From NCBI RefSeq assembly GCF_030123505.1, contig NZ_CP126115.1, forward strand, positions 2,184,001 through 2,248,000: a stretch of DNA of 64,000 nt. The letters run 5' to 3'. Under the pieces are notes generated by a model. It was not told where the DNA came from. It worked only from the letters and a program-made list of their open reading frames with translations, and ran no database searches. The position numbers were made by a program, and so were the translations under genes. Below are positions 24,514 to 33,935 of this stretch, one piece after another (the first letter of the stretch is position 1; the number at the start of each line of letters is the position of its first letter). Source of the stretch: Neobacillus sp. YX16. Lineage in GTDB: Bacteria; Bacillota; Bacilli; Bacillales; Cytobacillaceae.

Positions 24514-25866
24514 ATGTTTAAAAAGGTTCTTATTGCTAATCGAGGAGAAATTGCTGTTCGTGTAATTAGGGCTTGCAAGGAAATGGGCATATCCACGGTT
24601 GCGGTTTATTCTGAAACAGACCGAGAAGCCCTGCATGTGCAATTGGCGGACGAAGCATATTGTATAGGACCCTCGGCATCTTCGAAAAGCTATTTGAAAA
24701 TTGCGAATATAATTAGCGTTGCTCAATTTACGAATGCGGATGCAATCCACCCTGGTTATGGTTTTCTGGCAGAAAACAGTACTTTTGCTGAAATTTGCGC
24801 GGATTACAATATTTCATTTATTGGGCCAGAAGCAGAAGCCATTAATAAAATGGGGGATAAAGCGGTCGCGAGAGATACGATGAGAAGTGTAGGAGTGCCT
24901 ACCGTTCCTGGAACAGATGGTCTAATTGAAGATCTTGAAGAAGCTGTTACGATAGCAAAGGAAATTGGATTCCCCGTCATTGTTAAGGCAACTGCTGGCG
25001 GCGGCGGAAAGGGAATGAGAGTAGCAGAGGATGAAGAGGAATTACGCAAAGCCATCCGTCAAGCCCAAAAAGAAGCAGAAACGGCATTTGGAAATGCTGG
25101 CGTGTATCTCGAGAAATACATTGAGGAACCACGTCATATTGAAATACAAATTATTGGGGACATGCTCGGTAATGTTGTCCATTTAGGGGAAAGAGACTGT
25201 TCCATTCAAAGACGGCATCAAAAACTTGTTGAAGAAGCTCCGTCACCAGCCCTTGAGCAAGAGATTCGTGAACAGATGGGTGCAGCTGCAATCGCCGCTG
25301 CAATAGCTGTTAACTATCATGGTGCGGGGACTGTTGAGTTTTTATTAGATAGGAATGGTCATTTCTATTTCATGGAAATGAATACCCGAATTCAGGTAGA
25401 ACATCCAGTGACAGAAATGATTACTGGCATTGACTTAATCAAGGAGCAAATTTTGGTGGCAGCAGGCTACCCTCTAACTTATAGACAGGAAGATATTAAA
25501 ATCAATGGCTGGGCAATTGAATGCCGTATCAATGCAGAAAACCCGGCAAAGAATTTTATGCCTTCTCCAGGGAGAGTTGAAATGTATCTTCCTCCTGGGG
25601 GGTATGGAGTACGAGTAGATAGCGCTCTTTATCCTGGATGCGAAATTTCTCCTTATTATGATTCAATGGCAGCAAAAGTGATCGTTTGGGGAAAAAATCG
25701 TGAAGAGGCGATCATGCGCATGAAAAGGGCACTTGATGAATTTGTTATTATTGGAATCAAAACAACTATTCCATTCCATCAAAAACTTTTTGAACACGAG
25801 AGTTTTGTAAAAGGACAGTTTAACACAAAATTTATTGAAACAAATCCATTACCGTTAGAAGTGTAA
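24514..25866 (+). CDS. Biotin carboxylase subunit of an acyl-CoA carboxylase
   Basis: This 450-residue AccC-like biotin carboxylase charges the biotin carrier with carboxyl from bicarbonate using ATP. The order is a biotin carboxylase N domain ([20 protein letters not shown]), an ATP-grasp with glycine loop [11 protein letters not shown] near residue 165, [15 protein letters not shown] near 290, and a C-terminal domain ending near [19 protein letters not shown] 24514 follows GGAAAGGA by eight bases; a TTG at 24496 is less likely. With the next two genes it forms a complete three-subunit carboxylase. It is a paralogue of the methylcrotonyl-CoA carboxylase subunit at 51229-52584. Confidence 0.9.
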   Translation: MFKKVLIANRGEIAVRVIRACKEMGISTVAVYSETDREALHVQLADEAYCIGPSASSKSYLKIANIISVAQFTNADAIHPGYGFLAENSTFAEICADYNISFIGPEAEAINKMGDKAVARDTMRSVGVPTVPGTDGLIEDLEEAVTIAKEIGFPVIVKATAGGGGKGMRVAEDEEELRKAIRQAQKEAETAFGNAGVYLEKYIEEPRHIEIQIIGDMLGNVVHLGERDCSIQRRHQKLVEEAPSPALEQEIREQMGAAAIAAAIAVNYHGAGTVEFLLDRNGHFYFMEMNTRIQVEHPVTEMITGIDLIKEQILVAAGYPLTYRQEDIKINGWAIECRINAENPAKNFMPSPGRVEMYLPPGGYGVRVDSALYPGCEISPYYDSMAAKVIVWGKNREEAIMRMKRALDEFVIIGIKTTIPFHQKLFEHESFVKGQFNTKFIETNPLPLEV

Positions 25867-25901
25867 TTCATCATGTTAACCATGATTAAGGAGAGATAGA
25901 G

Positions 25902-26444
25902 ATGTTTAAAATTCAAGAAATTAGAGAAATCATTAGACTAATTGATGATTCGACAGTAGACTGCTTAGAACTTGAAAAGGGAGATACTCGAATTTTCGTT
26001 AGAAGAAATTCAATGCTAAATCCTTCTGTAATACAAGATAATAAATCTATTAATCAGGCTATTCCTACTGTTTTGGATGCACCTGTTCTTGTAGCAGCAA
26101 CCAAGGCGAATGAAATTTCTGAAGCTTCAATTCAAGCAGCAGCGACGAAGGAAATTACTGAGAAAGAAGAAATAACACCAAAATACATGGGAACTGAAAC
26201 CCTATTAAAAATTGTTTCCCCTATGGTTGGGACGTTTTACATGGCACCAGGAGTCGATGTGGCTCCCTATGTAAAAATTGGGGATAGTGTTGAAAAGTCA
26301 ACAGTTGTCTGTATCGTTGAAGCCATGAAATTGTTTAATGAAATTGAAGCAGAAATGGATGGAGAGATCGTTGAAGTACTCGTCGAGAATGGTCAGCTCG
26401 TAGAATACGGCCAACCTCTTTTCTTAGTGAAGCAGACATCATAA
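25902..26444 (+). CDS. Biotin carboxyl carrier protein, AccB-like
   Basis: This is the 180-residue carrier of the carboxylase. The biotin domain is C-terminal, with the lysine to be biotinylated in [13 protein letters not shown] near residue 145 and the preceding SPMVGTFY typical of AccB. The N-terminal 30 residues ([24 protein letters not shown]) also resemble AccB of the acetyl-CoA carboxylase. A linker rich in Ala, Glu and Thr joins the two. This AccB-like architecture differs from the 70-residue carrier of the leucine operon at 52602-52814. It lies 35 bp after the biotin carboxylase gene. Confidence 0.9.
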   Translation: MFKIQEIREIIRLIDDSTVDCLELEKGDTRIFVRRNSMLNPSVIQDNKSINQAIPTVLDAPVLVAATKANEISEASIQAAATKEITEKEEITPKYMGTETLLKIVSPMVGTFYMAPGVDVAPYVKIGDSVEKSTVVCIVEAMKLFNEIEAEMDGEIVEVLVENGQLVEYGQPLFLVKQTS

Positions 26445-26475
26445 CATAATTCGAACAGAGGAAGTGGAAATTCCA

Positions 26476-28026
26476 ATGAGTACAGTTTATGAGAAGATTT
26501 ATGATCTATGGGATCGGAAAAGTAAGATTGTGCTTGGCGGCGGTGACGAGCGAATTGATACCCAGCATAATCGAGGGAAACTTACTGCAAGGGAACGAAT
26601 TGATCTATTGTTGGACGAGGATTCCTTTGTGGAATTAAATTCTTTTATCAAACACCGTGCAACCAACTTCGGCATGGATAAATTGGAAAGTCCAGGCGAA
26701 GGTGTTGTGACGGGTTATGGTAAAATTCATGGCCGCCTAGTCTACGTATTTGCCCAAGATTTTACCGTTTTTGGCGGTGCACTAGGAGAGATGCATGCGT
26801 CTAAAATTTGCAAAATTATGGATTTGGCTGCTAAAAATGGGGCACCGATTATTGGTTTAAATGATTCAGGGGGTGCCAGGATACAGGAAGGCGTTGTTTC
26901 TTTAGACGGATACGGTCAAATTTTTTATCGAAATGCCATCTACTCTGGTGTAATCCCGCAAATATCAGTGATCATGGGCCCTTGTGCGGGTGGGGCAGTC
27001 TATTCTCCAGCCATTACGGATTTTGTGTTTATGGTGGAAAATACCAGTCAAATGTTTATTACAGGTCCAAAGGTCATTGAAACGGTTACCGGCGAGAAAA
27101 TTTCTGCGGAGAATCTTGGCGGTGCAAAGGTTCATTCTTCCATTAGTGGCTGTGCACATTTTATTGGAGTTTCCGAACAAGAGGTCTTAGAAGAAGTAAG
27201 AAAATTAATTACCTTTCTGCCCCAAAACAATATGGAAAATCCTCTGTCTTTGGAATGCATGAAAGAGGATGATTGGCGGGAAGATTTGCTGGACCTTGTG
27301 CCTCTCAATGCAACGAAGGTATATGATATTCGCAAGGTATTAGAGCAAGTATTAGATCAAGGGGATTTTATGGAAGTTCAAAAGGACTATGCGAAAAATA
27401 TCGTGGTTGGTTTTGGAAGAATTGATGGGAATAGTGTAGGAGTGGTTGCCAATCAGCCTAAAGTAATGGCTGGCGGTCTAGATATTAATTCTTCCGACAA
27501 GACTTCCAGATTCATTCGATTCTGTGACTCTTTTAACATCCCAATCATAACTTTTGAAGACGTTACAGGTTTTTTCCCTGGAGTCAATCAAGAGCACGGA
27601 GGTATCATTCGTCATGGTGCAAAGATTCTCTACGCCTATTCAGAAGCAACAGTTCCTAAAATAACCGTCATATTAAGAAAAGCATTTGGCGGGGCCTATG
27701 TCGCTATGAATTCAAAAGCAATTGGTGCGGACATTGTATTTGCTTGGCCAAATGCGGAAATTGCCGTAATGGGACCGGAAGGAGCAGCAAATATTATCTT
27801 TGCAAAAGAAATTAATCAAAGCAGTGATCCGGCAGCAACACGTTCGGAAAAAATTGAAGAATATCGAAATATGTTTGCGAATCCTTATGTTGCGGCTTCT
27901 CATGGAATGGTGGATGACGTGATCGACCCAAGAGATACAAGAAAAGTTCTGAAACAGTCTTTAGAGATGCTTAGAACAAAAAAAGAATTTAGACCGAAAA
28001 AAAAGCATGGAAATATTCCATTGTAG
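26476..28026 (+). CDS. Acyl-CoA carboxylase carboxyltransferase subunit, PccB-like
   Basis: This 516-residue carboxyltransferase moves the carboxyl group from biotin to an acyl-CoA. It has the full crotonase-like double domain: LNDSGGARIQEGV near residue 137 and GPCAGGAVYSP near 170 in the N half (acyl-CoA site), and FEDVTGFFPG near 360 and RKAFGGAYVAMNSK near 405 in the C half (biotin site). The sequence is closest in feel to propionyl-CoA carboxylase beta, not to the methylcrotonyl type encoded at 54603-56147, but specificity cannot be fixed by eye. ATG 26476 is preferred over GTG 26464 because GAGGAAGTGG is then correctly spaced. PhaR follows after 30 bp. Confidence 0.9.
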   Translation: MSTVYEKIYDLWDRKSKIVLGGGDERIDTQHNRGKLTARERIDLLLDEDSFVELNSFIKHRATNFGMDKLESPGEGVVTGYGKIHGRLVYVFAQDFTVFGGALGEMHASKICKIMDLAAKNGAPIIGLNDSGGARIQEGVVSLDGYGQIFYRNAIYSGVIPQISVIMGPCAGGAVYSPAITDFVFMVENTSQMFITGPKVIETVTGEKISAENLGGAKVHSSISGCAHFIGVSEQEVLEEVRKLITFLPQNNMENPLSLECMKEDDWREDLLDLVPLNATKVYDIRKVLEQVLDQGDFMEVQKDYAKNIVVGFGRIDGNSVGVVANQPKVMAGGLDINSSDKTSRFIRFCDSFNIPIITFEDVTGFFPGVNQEHGGIIRHGAKILYAYSEATVPKITVILRKAFGGAYVAMNSKAIGADIVFAWPNAEIAVMGPEGAANIIFAKEINQSSDPAATRSEKIEEYRNMFANPYVAASHGMVDDVIDPRDTRKVLKQSLEMLRTKKEFRPKKKHGNIPL

Positions 28027-28056
28027 GATGTGTTCCAATAAATAGGAGGAGAAAAG

Positions 28057-28470
28057 ATGGAAAACAACTTTTATGATATGTGGAAAAATTATTATTCAAA
28101 GTATAGTAATCTGTTAGATGATCAAGTAACGAAGGAATTTCCAACACAAGCGATCAGCCAGATATTGGAGATGAATCTTCAATTTAAAAAAATGTTGAAT
28201 GAAACAACTGAACGTTATTATGAATTTGCAAATCTACCATCAAGAAATGACCTTGCGCATGTTTCCTCTCAGATTGTCAATATTGATGCCAAAGTGGATG
28301 ATTTAGAAGAAGTTATACAAGAATCCAAGGATAATCAAAAAGATCCAGTAGAACTGCAACGTGAAATAACAAATTTGAAAAAGGATATGAAGAGTCTTGA
28401 TACAAAACTGAATCAAATCTTAACATTATTAAATTCGCCGAAAGTTACGAATATAAAAGGATCTGTGTAA
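28057..28470 (+). CDS. phaR: PhaR, small subunit of class IV polyhydroxyalkanoate synthase
   Basis: This 137-residue protein is the accessory subunit needed by PhaC of Bacillus-type (class IV) synthases. The recognisable part is MNLQFKKMLNETTERYYEF, LPSRNDLAHVSSQIVNIDAKVDDLEEVI (residues about 47-87), followed by a Gln/Lys-rich predicted coiled coil that ends near NQILTLLNS. It is somewhat shorter than PhaR of better-known bacilli. It has a strong GGAGGAG site and lies immediately before phaC, but unusually sits right after the acyl-CoA carboxylase genes and not in the typical phaP-phaQ-phaR-phaB-phaC cluster. Confidence 0.85.
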   Translation: MENNFYDMWKNYYSKYSNLLDDQVTKEFPTQAISQILEMNLQFKKMLNETTERYYEFANLPSRNDLAHVSSQIVNIDAKVDDLEEVIQESKDNQKDPVELQREITNLKKDMKSLDTKLNQILTLLNSPKVTNIKGSV

Positions 28471-28541
28471 CGGAGCAGTAAATAATGCGATTTGATAATG
28501 GCTTTATTTTATCAATTAAATATGGTAAGGGGTGGAGAGTT

Positions 28542-29630
28542 GTGAACAATCTTATGAAAAAAGAATATGAAAATTTTATCGAAATGGTACCTGAGGAGTA
28601 TCAACAGATGTATAGACGTTTAAAAAGTGTAACTCAAGTGTTAACGAAGGATGCCGAACCAGAGGTCGGCCCAACCCCGAAAGAAGTCATTTGGACTAGG
28701 AATAAAACCAAGCTATATCGCTACATATCAGAACATCCGAAAAAACATAAAACTCCGCTTCTCTTGATTTATGCACTAATTAATAAGCCCTATATTATGG
28801 ATTTAACAAAGGGTGGCAGTTTAGTTGAATATCTGGTGAATCAGGGCTTTGACGTCTATCTCCTTGAATGGGGAACACCAGGCATCGAAGATAAAAATAT
28901 GAAATTAGACGATTATATTATGGACTACATCCCACGAGCAGTACGTAAAGTCTTGCGAAAATCGAATGCGGATGCAGTGTCCATTCTTGGTTATTGCATG
29001 GGCGGTACAATTACTTCAATATTTGCTGCTCTGCACCCTGAATTGCCTATTCGTAACCTTGTCTTTATGACAACTCCGTTTGATTTTGAAGATTCAGGCC
29101 TTTATGGCGCTATGCTGGATGAGCAACATTTTGATATTGATAAAGTGGTGCAAACATACGGTAATATACCACCTGAAATGATTGACTTTGGAAATAAACT
29201 ACTAAAACCGATGGCAAACATTTATGGCCCTTATATTAGTCTTTTTGATCGTGCTGAGAATGAAAGTTTTGTAAAGAGCTTTAAACTTCTGCAAAAATGG
29301 TTAAACGACGGCATTCCATTTCCGGGTGAATCCTATCGTCAGTGGATTCGTGAATTTTATCAAAAAAACAAGCTGATTAAAGGGGAACTCGTTATTCGTG
29401 GACGTCAGGTTAGTCTTGCGGAAATCACAGCTAATGTCCTCAACTTATCGGGTGAAATTGACAACATTGCTCCACCGCATCAAGTAGAAGCATTAATGAA
29501 TCGCATATCCAGTAAAGACAAACAATATATAAACTTACCAGTTGGACATACGTCAATTGCTTTTGGAAGTAAAGCTTCAAAAATAACTTATCCAACGATT
29601 GGTGATTGGTTAGAAAAGAGATCAAACTAA
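28542..29630 (+). CDS. phaC: PhaC, class IV polyhydroxyalkanoate synthase
   Basis: This is the catalytic subunit that polymerises (R)-3-hydroxyacyl-CoA into storage polyester on the granule surface. The alpha/beta hydrolase fold carries the synthase lipase-like box GYCMGG with Cys152 as nucleophile, a catalytic Asp in SGEIDNIAPPHQ and His in VGHTSI. Starting at GTG 28542, with GGGGTGGAG just upstream, the protein is 362 residues, the usual class IV length. A farther ATG at 28485 would add 19 unsupported residues. It forms the PhaRC synthase with the previous gene. No phaB-type reductase is adjacent. Confidence 0.92.
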   Translation: MNNLMKKEYENFIEMVPEEYQQMYRRLKSVTQVLTKDAEPEVGPTPKEVIWTRNKTKLYRYISEHPKKHKTPLLLIYALINKPYIMDLTKGGSLVEYLVNQGFDVYLLEWGTPGIEDKNMKLDDYIMDYIPRAVRKVLRKSNADAVSILGYCMGGTITSIFAALHPELPIRNLVFMTTPFDFEDSGLYGAMLDEQHFDIDKVVQTYGNIPPEMIDFGNKLLKPMANIYGPYISLFDRAENESFVKSFKLLQKWLNDGIPFPGESYRQWIREFYQKNKLIKGELVIRGRQVSLAEITANVLNLSGEIDNIAPPHQVEALMNRISSKDKQYINLPVGHTSIAFGSKASKITYPTIGDWLEKRSN

Positions 29631-29874
29631 ACGTAAATACTGTCAAAAAGTGAAGAACTGTTTACAAGTTTAAGTAGATTTTGAAAGCTAAAATCTATTA
29701 GTTTAAAAGTATATTATTGAAACCACTCACAGACCCCGGTATTAATATTAGGGCGGTGCTAAACATAACAGGAGGTCTGTAAGGGTTTTCGATTTTACTT
29801 GACTTGCCAGAATCTGAAGTTGTCACCATGAAATAACAATTTAAGAGTCGGTTTAGGTATAGGTGGGAATTAGG

Positions 29875-31497
29875 TTGATTTTTTTAAACTACATTGTTAA
29901 TCTCTCAGTATTTTGCCTTTTTGTAATTATGCCTCTCGTTATCCGTTCATTTATTAATCATAAGCCAATTAACAAAGTGCGACTTTGGGTCGGTGTTTAT
30001 GCCGGAATGTTTACCATCATCCTAGTAATGCTATCTATAAAGCAACAAGGATTTGCTTATGATCTTCGATATGCAACAGTCATACTTGTTTTTGCCTATC
30101 TTGGGCCAATGGCGGGTATAATTACCGGGGGAATTGCATTGTTGGGAAGACTATTTGTAGGTGGTCAGTGGTACCAAGCCATTATTGGATTTACAATTGT
30201 CATGGCTAGTTTTTCTGTTTTACATCTATATATTTCTCGATTTACACCAATAAAAAAAGTTGTCCATCTATTTGGTACTTTTGTGTGTATGTATGTTTTA
30301 TATGTATCTATCTTTCACATTATTAATGATAATCTACTCTTTCATCTTCAGTATTTACTTTTTATGGTAGTAGGAGTAGTAATTGGTGCCTTACTAATTG
30401 AGTCCTATGTCAAACTGTATCAATTAAATTACCAATTGTCATACATGTATAAGAAAGTAGAGGAAAGTGAATCAAACTATCGACTGATCGCCGAGAATAC
30501 GGTAGACCTAATATCTATTATGGATAAAGAATTTGTTCTTCGTTACATCTCGCCTTCACATAAATATATTTTAGGGTACGAAGAATCTGACCTGACTGGG
30601 GTTGAATTATCTGCGTTAATTCATCCTGATGATGTTTGTACCTTAAAAAATAAATGGGATGGGATGTTTGAAATTAAACAATCACAATTGATTGAATTCC
30701 GTTTACAACACAAAAATGGGGACTGGATTGAAGTAGAATCCCGTTTTATGCCCGTAAAGGGCGAAGACGATTCCATTGAACATTTCGTCAAGATTAGCCG
30801 AGATATTTCTGAACGTAAAAAATCAGATGAAATTCTATTGCAATCTGAAAAGCTTTCTGTTGTCGGTGAATTAGCAGCCGGAGTAGCACATGAAATAAGA
30901 AATCCGCTTACAACCATAAAGGGGTTTGTTCAACTTTATAAGAATGAAAATAAATCTACTAAATATACTGAATTACTCTTAAGTGAACTGGATAGAATTG
31001 AAACGATTACGAGCGAACTTCTTTCTTTGGGAAAACCACAAGCTGTCCAACTAATTCGTATGAATGTAAAAGAACTAATAGAAAATACACTTGATATACT
31101 TACTCCTCAGTTTATTATGAATGATATTCAATTTCATCTGATTGTTGAAGAAACGCCTTTTTATATAACTTGTGAGAAGAACCAATTAAAGCAGGTATTT
31201 ATTAATATAATAAAGAACGCTATTGAAGCAATGAAAGGAGGAGGTGAAATATACATCAATTTAAGAAAAGGCAAAGATGGCGCATGTATAATTTCATTTC
31301 AAGATCAAGGATGCGGTATACCTGAAGAGCTGCTTCCTCGGTTAGGTGAGCCATTTTACACTTTAAATGAAAAGGGAACCGGACTCGGATTAATGATCTG
31401 TCATAAGATTATTAAACAGCACAATGGTAGTATTACCTACGTGAGTAGATTGAACGAAGGAACTTTAATTGAGATTACATTACCATCGGTTAGTTAA
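29875..31497 (+). CDS. Membrane PAS histidine kinase, orphan, sporulation-kinase-like
   Basis: This is a sensor kinase of about 540 residues. The N-terminal 180 residues form five or six membrane segments with the GPMAGIITGGIALLGRLFVGG stretch of the 5TM-5TMR LytS-type sensor. A PAS domain follows (YRLIAENTVDLISIMD to VKISRDISERK, about 200-315). The dimerisation/phosphoacceptor region is VGELAAGVAHEIRNPLTTIKG with His339, and the ATPase domain contains NIIKNAIEAM, DQGCGIPEE and GTGLGLMI. TTG 29875 has AGGTGGG seven bases upstream; GTG 29863 is an alternative. No response regulator gene adjoins. Kinases of this build in bacilli often feed the Spo0F phosphorelay, and its place between phaC and a phasin gene suggests a link between storage and development. 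Confidence 0.87.
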   Translation: MIFLNYIVNLSVFCLFVIMPLVIRSFINHKPINKVRLWVGVYAGMFTIILVMLSIKQQGFAYDLRYATVILVFAYLGPMAGIITGGIALLGRLFVGGQWYQAIIGFTIVMASFSVLHLYISRFTPIKKVVHLFGTFVCMYVLYVSIFHIINDNLLFHLQYLLFMVVGVVIGALLIESYVKLYQLNYQLSYMYKKVEESESNYRLIAENTVDLISIMDKEFVLRYISPSHKYILGYEESDLTGVELSALIHPDDVCTLKNKWDGMFEIKQSQLIEFRLQHKNGDWIEVESRFMPVKGEDDSIEHFVKISRDISERKKSDEILLQSEKLSVVGELAAGVAHEIRNPLTTIKGFVQLYKNENKSTKYTELLLSELDRIETITSELLSLGKPQAVQLIRMNVKELIENTLDILTPQFIMNDIQFHLIVEETPFYITCEKNQLKQVFINIIKNAIEAMKGGGEIYINLRKGKDGACIISFQDQGCGIPEELLPRLGEPFYTLNEKGTGLGLMICHKIIKQHNGSITYVSRLNEGTLIEITLPSVS

Positions 31498-31522
31498 ATG
31501 TGTCCTATTAGGAGGAAATGAA

Positions 31523-32092
31523 ATGACTGTAGTTAATAAAATCAAAAAAAATGGTTCATCAATAGACCAATTATGGAATCAAGCGATTCAAAAAATTGAT
31601 GATTGGGATGAAGGAGAGAATTTTCGAGAGGAAGTTATTCTGCAATCTTCAAAGCGATTGGCTGAAAATGTGAAACAAAATCAAACAAATGTAAGCGAAC
31701 TCATAAACCAAATTACAAAAGAACTTTTTGAATTGGAAGAAATGTCTCGAGAACAATTATTGACATCAACTACAGGCTTGCACAATCTAACCCTATTAAA
31801 TTCATTTGAGGAAATTAATAATCAAGTGGATCAAATTAAAAATCTATCATCAGAGCTCTTTAAAAGTCCTTTAGATAATCTATTAAATGGTAATTATTCT
31901 GAAACAATTATAAACACACTAGATAAATATATTGATAATAGACGAAATTATCGAAATTTGTATGTGAAAAATATAAAAGAAACATTTTCTATTATCCAAA
32001 AAAATCAGAGAACATTCCTTAATTTCTTTACAAATCCATTTGAGAATGTATTCTTTCCTTTAAATAAATATATGGTGCCTTCAAACGAATAA
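31523..32092 (+). CDS. phaP: PhaP-like polyhydroxyalkanoate granule protein (phasin)
   Basis: This 189-residue, hydrophilic, almost entirely helical protein is rich in Asn, Lys, Gln and Glu, has no membrane segment and no Cys. Heptad-like patterns run through NQITKELFELEEMSREQLL and INNQVDQIKNLSSELFK. Its length, composition and position next to phaRC fit the Bacillus PhaP phasin, which coats polyester granules. The match is by character and context more than by a sharp motif, so another coiled-coil protein is possible. ATG 31523 follows AGGAGGAAA. It lies 25 bp after the kinase gene and 32 bp before a small Cys/His protein. Confidence 0.65.
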   Translation: MTVVNKIKKNGSSIDQLWNQAIQKIDDWDEGENFREEVILQSSKRLAENVKQNQTNVSELINQITKELFELEEMSREQLLTSTTGLHNLTLLNSFEEINNQVDQIKNLSSELFKSPLDNLLNGNYSETIINTLDKYIDNRRNYRNLYVKNIKETFSIIQKNQRTFLNFFTNPFENVFFPLNKYMVPSNE

Positions 32093-32124
32093 ATGAATAA
32101 AAAAATTGTGAGAGAGGTGAGATT

Positions 32125-32325
32125 ATGTGGGTATGTAACACACATATGATACAAGCACTGCCATTTTTAGATGCTCCCCATGTTAGGAAAGCATCGTATC
32201 AAATTAAGTGTTCCCTTTGTGACACTCTTGCAGTTGCAAAAGTTTATTATAATTACCAAACTTACCATTTTTCAAAACAACCCATGTATTCTATGTCAAA
32301 AACTTCCTCGGAAAAATCAGGTTAA
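32125..32325 (+). CDS. 66-residue protein with CxxH and CxxC pairs
   Basis: I do not recognise this small protein. It has a good GAGAGGTGAG ribosome binding site and reads MWVCNTHMIQALPFLDAPHV before a CSLC pair. C4-x2-H7 and C29-x2-C32 together form a possible zinc site, and the region after it is Tyr-rich (AKVYYNYQTYHF) before a polar tail. Its place between the phasin-like gene and the thiolase gene in the same direction suggests co-expression with storage-polymer genes. A metal-stabilised adaptor or regulator is conceivable but not shown. Confidence 0.62.
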   Translation: MWVCNTHMIQALPFLDAPHVRKASYQIKCSLCDTLAVAKVYYNYQTYHFSKQPMYSMSKTSSEKSG

Positions 32326-32392
32326 TTAAAGTGAAGTGTCAAGTAAAACCGCGGACAAAACCGCTATTTTTAAGTAAAGTGGGGGATAGTGA

Positions 32393-33568
32393 ATGCAAAA
32401 TGTATACTTAGTTGAGGCACTCAGAACTCCGATAGGGAGTTTTGGTGGTTCATTGAAAGATGTAGGTGCTGTACAACTTGCAACGACTGTTGTTAAGGAG
32501 GTGTGGCAACGATCTGGTCTTTCGGGTGAAATTATTGATGAGGTAGTACTAGGTAATGTACTAAAATCAGGACTCAAAGGAAACCCAGCAAGACAAGCAG
32601 CAATTCATTCTGGGTTACCTGTGTCTGTACCAGCCATTACCATTGATAAACAATGTGCATCTGGATTGCGAGCAATTACATTAGCCTATCACCAAATTCT
32701 TGCAGGAGATTCAAATGTTGTGATCGCAGGGGGGACAGAAAGTATGAGTAATGTCCCACATTTGGTGATGAATGCAAGGTGGGGGCAGAAACTGGGAGAT
32801 TTACGGACAGTGGATGCACTTTTTCATGATGGACTTCACTGTGCATTAGAAGGTTACCATATGGGTAATACAGCTGAAAATTTAGCAGAACGCTATCAAA
32901 TTTCCCGAGAGGAACAAGATGTTTTTGCCTTAGGAAGCCAGCAAAAAGCTATCAAAGCTAAAGAACAAGGTAAATTCGAAAAAGAAATTATTCCTGTTGC
33001 TATTAAAAGCAAGCATGGTTCCACTCTATTTACGGAAGATGAGAATATAAAAAATACTAATCTGGATAAATTACTAACTCTTAAACCAGCTTTTAGAGAA
33101 AATGGGTCAGTGACAGCTGGAAATGCTTCGTCATTGAATGATGGGGCAGCTGCAGTCGTTGTTGCTTCTGAACAAGCTGTAAGGGAATACGACTTAAAAC
33201 CACTTGCCAAAATACGTTCTGTTGCTAGTGCTGCTGTTTCTCCTTCTATCATGGGTATTGGACCAGTCCCGGCGACACAAAAAGCCTTAACGAGAGCAAA
33301 TCTTACTATACAGGATATTGAATTGGCAGAGCTAAATGAAGCATTTGCAGCACAAGTGCTGGCAGTAAATAAGGAATTAGGTTTGCCAGAGGAGATTATT
33401 AATGTTAATGGAGGAGCAATAGCATTAGGCCACCCCATCGGATGTTCAGGTGCTCGGATTGTGGTTACCTTAGTTCATGAATTAAGACGTCAAAAGAAAC
33501 AAATTGGATTAGCATCCTTATGTGTAGGCGGTGGACAAGGAGTTTCAATCATTATTGAAGCAATATAA
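32393..33568 (+). CDS. Acetyl-CoA acetyltransferase (thiolase)
   Basis: This 391-residue thiolase II family enzyme joins two acetyl-CoA to acetoacetyl-CoA or runs in reverse in beta-oxidation. The acyl-accepting Cys is in DKQCASGLRA (near residue 88). The other catalytic elements are NEAFAAQVL (near 317), the His in GGAIALGHPIGCSGARIV (near 350) and the Cys in CVGGGQG (near 380). It ends the polyhydroxyalkanoate gene series, where it could supply the first step of polymer synthesis or the last step of the acyl-CoA oxidation encoded upstream. A strong terminator follows. Confidence 0.92.
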   Translation: MQNVYLVEALRTPIGSFGGSLKDVGAVQLATTVVKEVWQRSGLSGEIIDEVVLGNVLKSGLKGNPARQAAIHSGLPVSVPAITIDKQCASGLRAITLAYHQILAGDSNVVIAGGTESMSNVPHLVMNARWGQKLGDLRTVDALFHDGLHCALEGYHMGNTAENLAERYQISREEQDVFALGSQQKAIKAKEQGKFEKEIIPVAIKSKHGSTLFTEDENIKNTNLDKLLTLKPAFRENGSVTAGNASSLNDGAAAVVVASEQAVREYDLKPLAKIRSVASAAVSPSIMGIGPVPATQKALTRANLTIQDIELAELNEAFAAQVLAVNKELGLPEEIINVNGGAIALGHPIGCSGARIVVTLVHELRRQKKQIGLASLCVGGGQGVSIIIEAI

Positions 33569-33935
33569 TAGAGAATAGAACAATAATGAGAATGTGTTGG
33601 TTTGAAGATTCGCTTTACCGATAAACAATAACATTACCAAAAAGCATCAAACTTTAAATTAGGGTTGATGCTTTTTTATTTTTTATAAATAAATCAACTT
33701 ATTGGTAGATATTAAATTTTACAACAATTTTTAGGTAACGCTTTTTCTAGTGTGATGGACTATGAGGATATAACAGAGTTAGTAAAAAACCTAAACTATG
33801 AAAAAGGAGCTACCCTAATGGGCACTCCTTTTTGTATACATCATCAATTGGTTTTTCATTTAAAATGATGGGTCTCTGGCTATTAAACAAAAAATCCAAA
33901 ACTGACTTTTACCTAAGTAAGCCATTTAAATCATA
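33569..33935. other. Convergent intergenic region with two terminators
   Basis: Two terminators are placed between the thiolase (+) and the CoA-transferase (-). AAAAGCATCAA (33640-33650) pairs with TTGATGCTTTTTT (33665-33677), ending the thiolase. AAAAAGGAG (33799-33807) pairs with CTCCTTTTT (33824-33832), with an inner CCC/GGG, and probably serves both strands. Between them a short open stretch (about 33722-33865) has no ribosome binding site and was not called. Confidence 0.75.

Noticed and set aside
33722..33865. A protein-like open stretch (NAFSSVMDYEDITELVKNLN) between the thiolase and scoB genes
   Set aside because: It reads smoothly but has no ribosome binding site, overlaps a terminator hairpin and matches nothing I recognise. 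A gene relic is possible but not supported enough to call.
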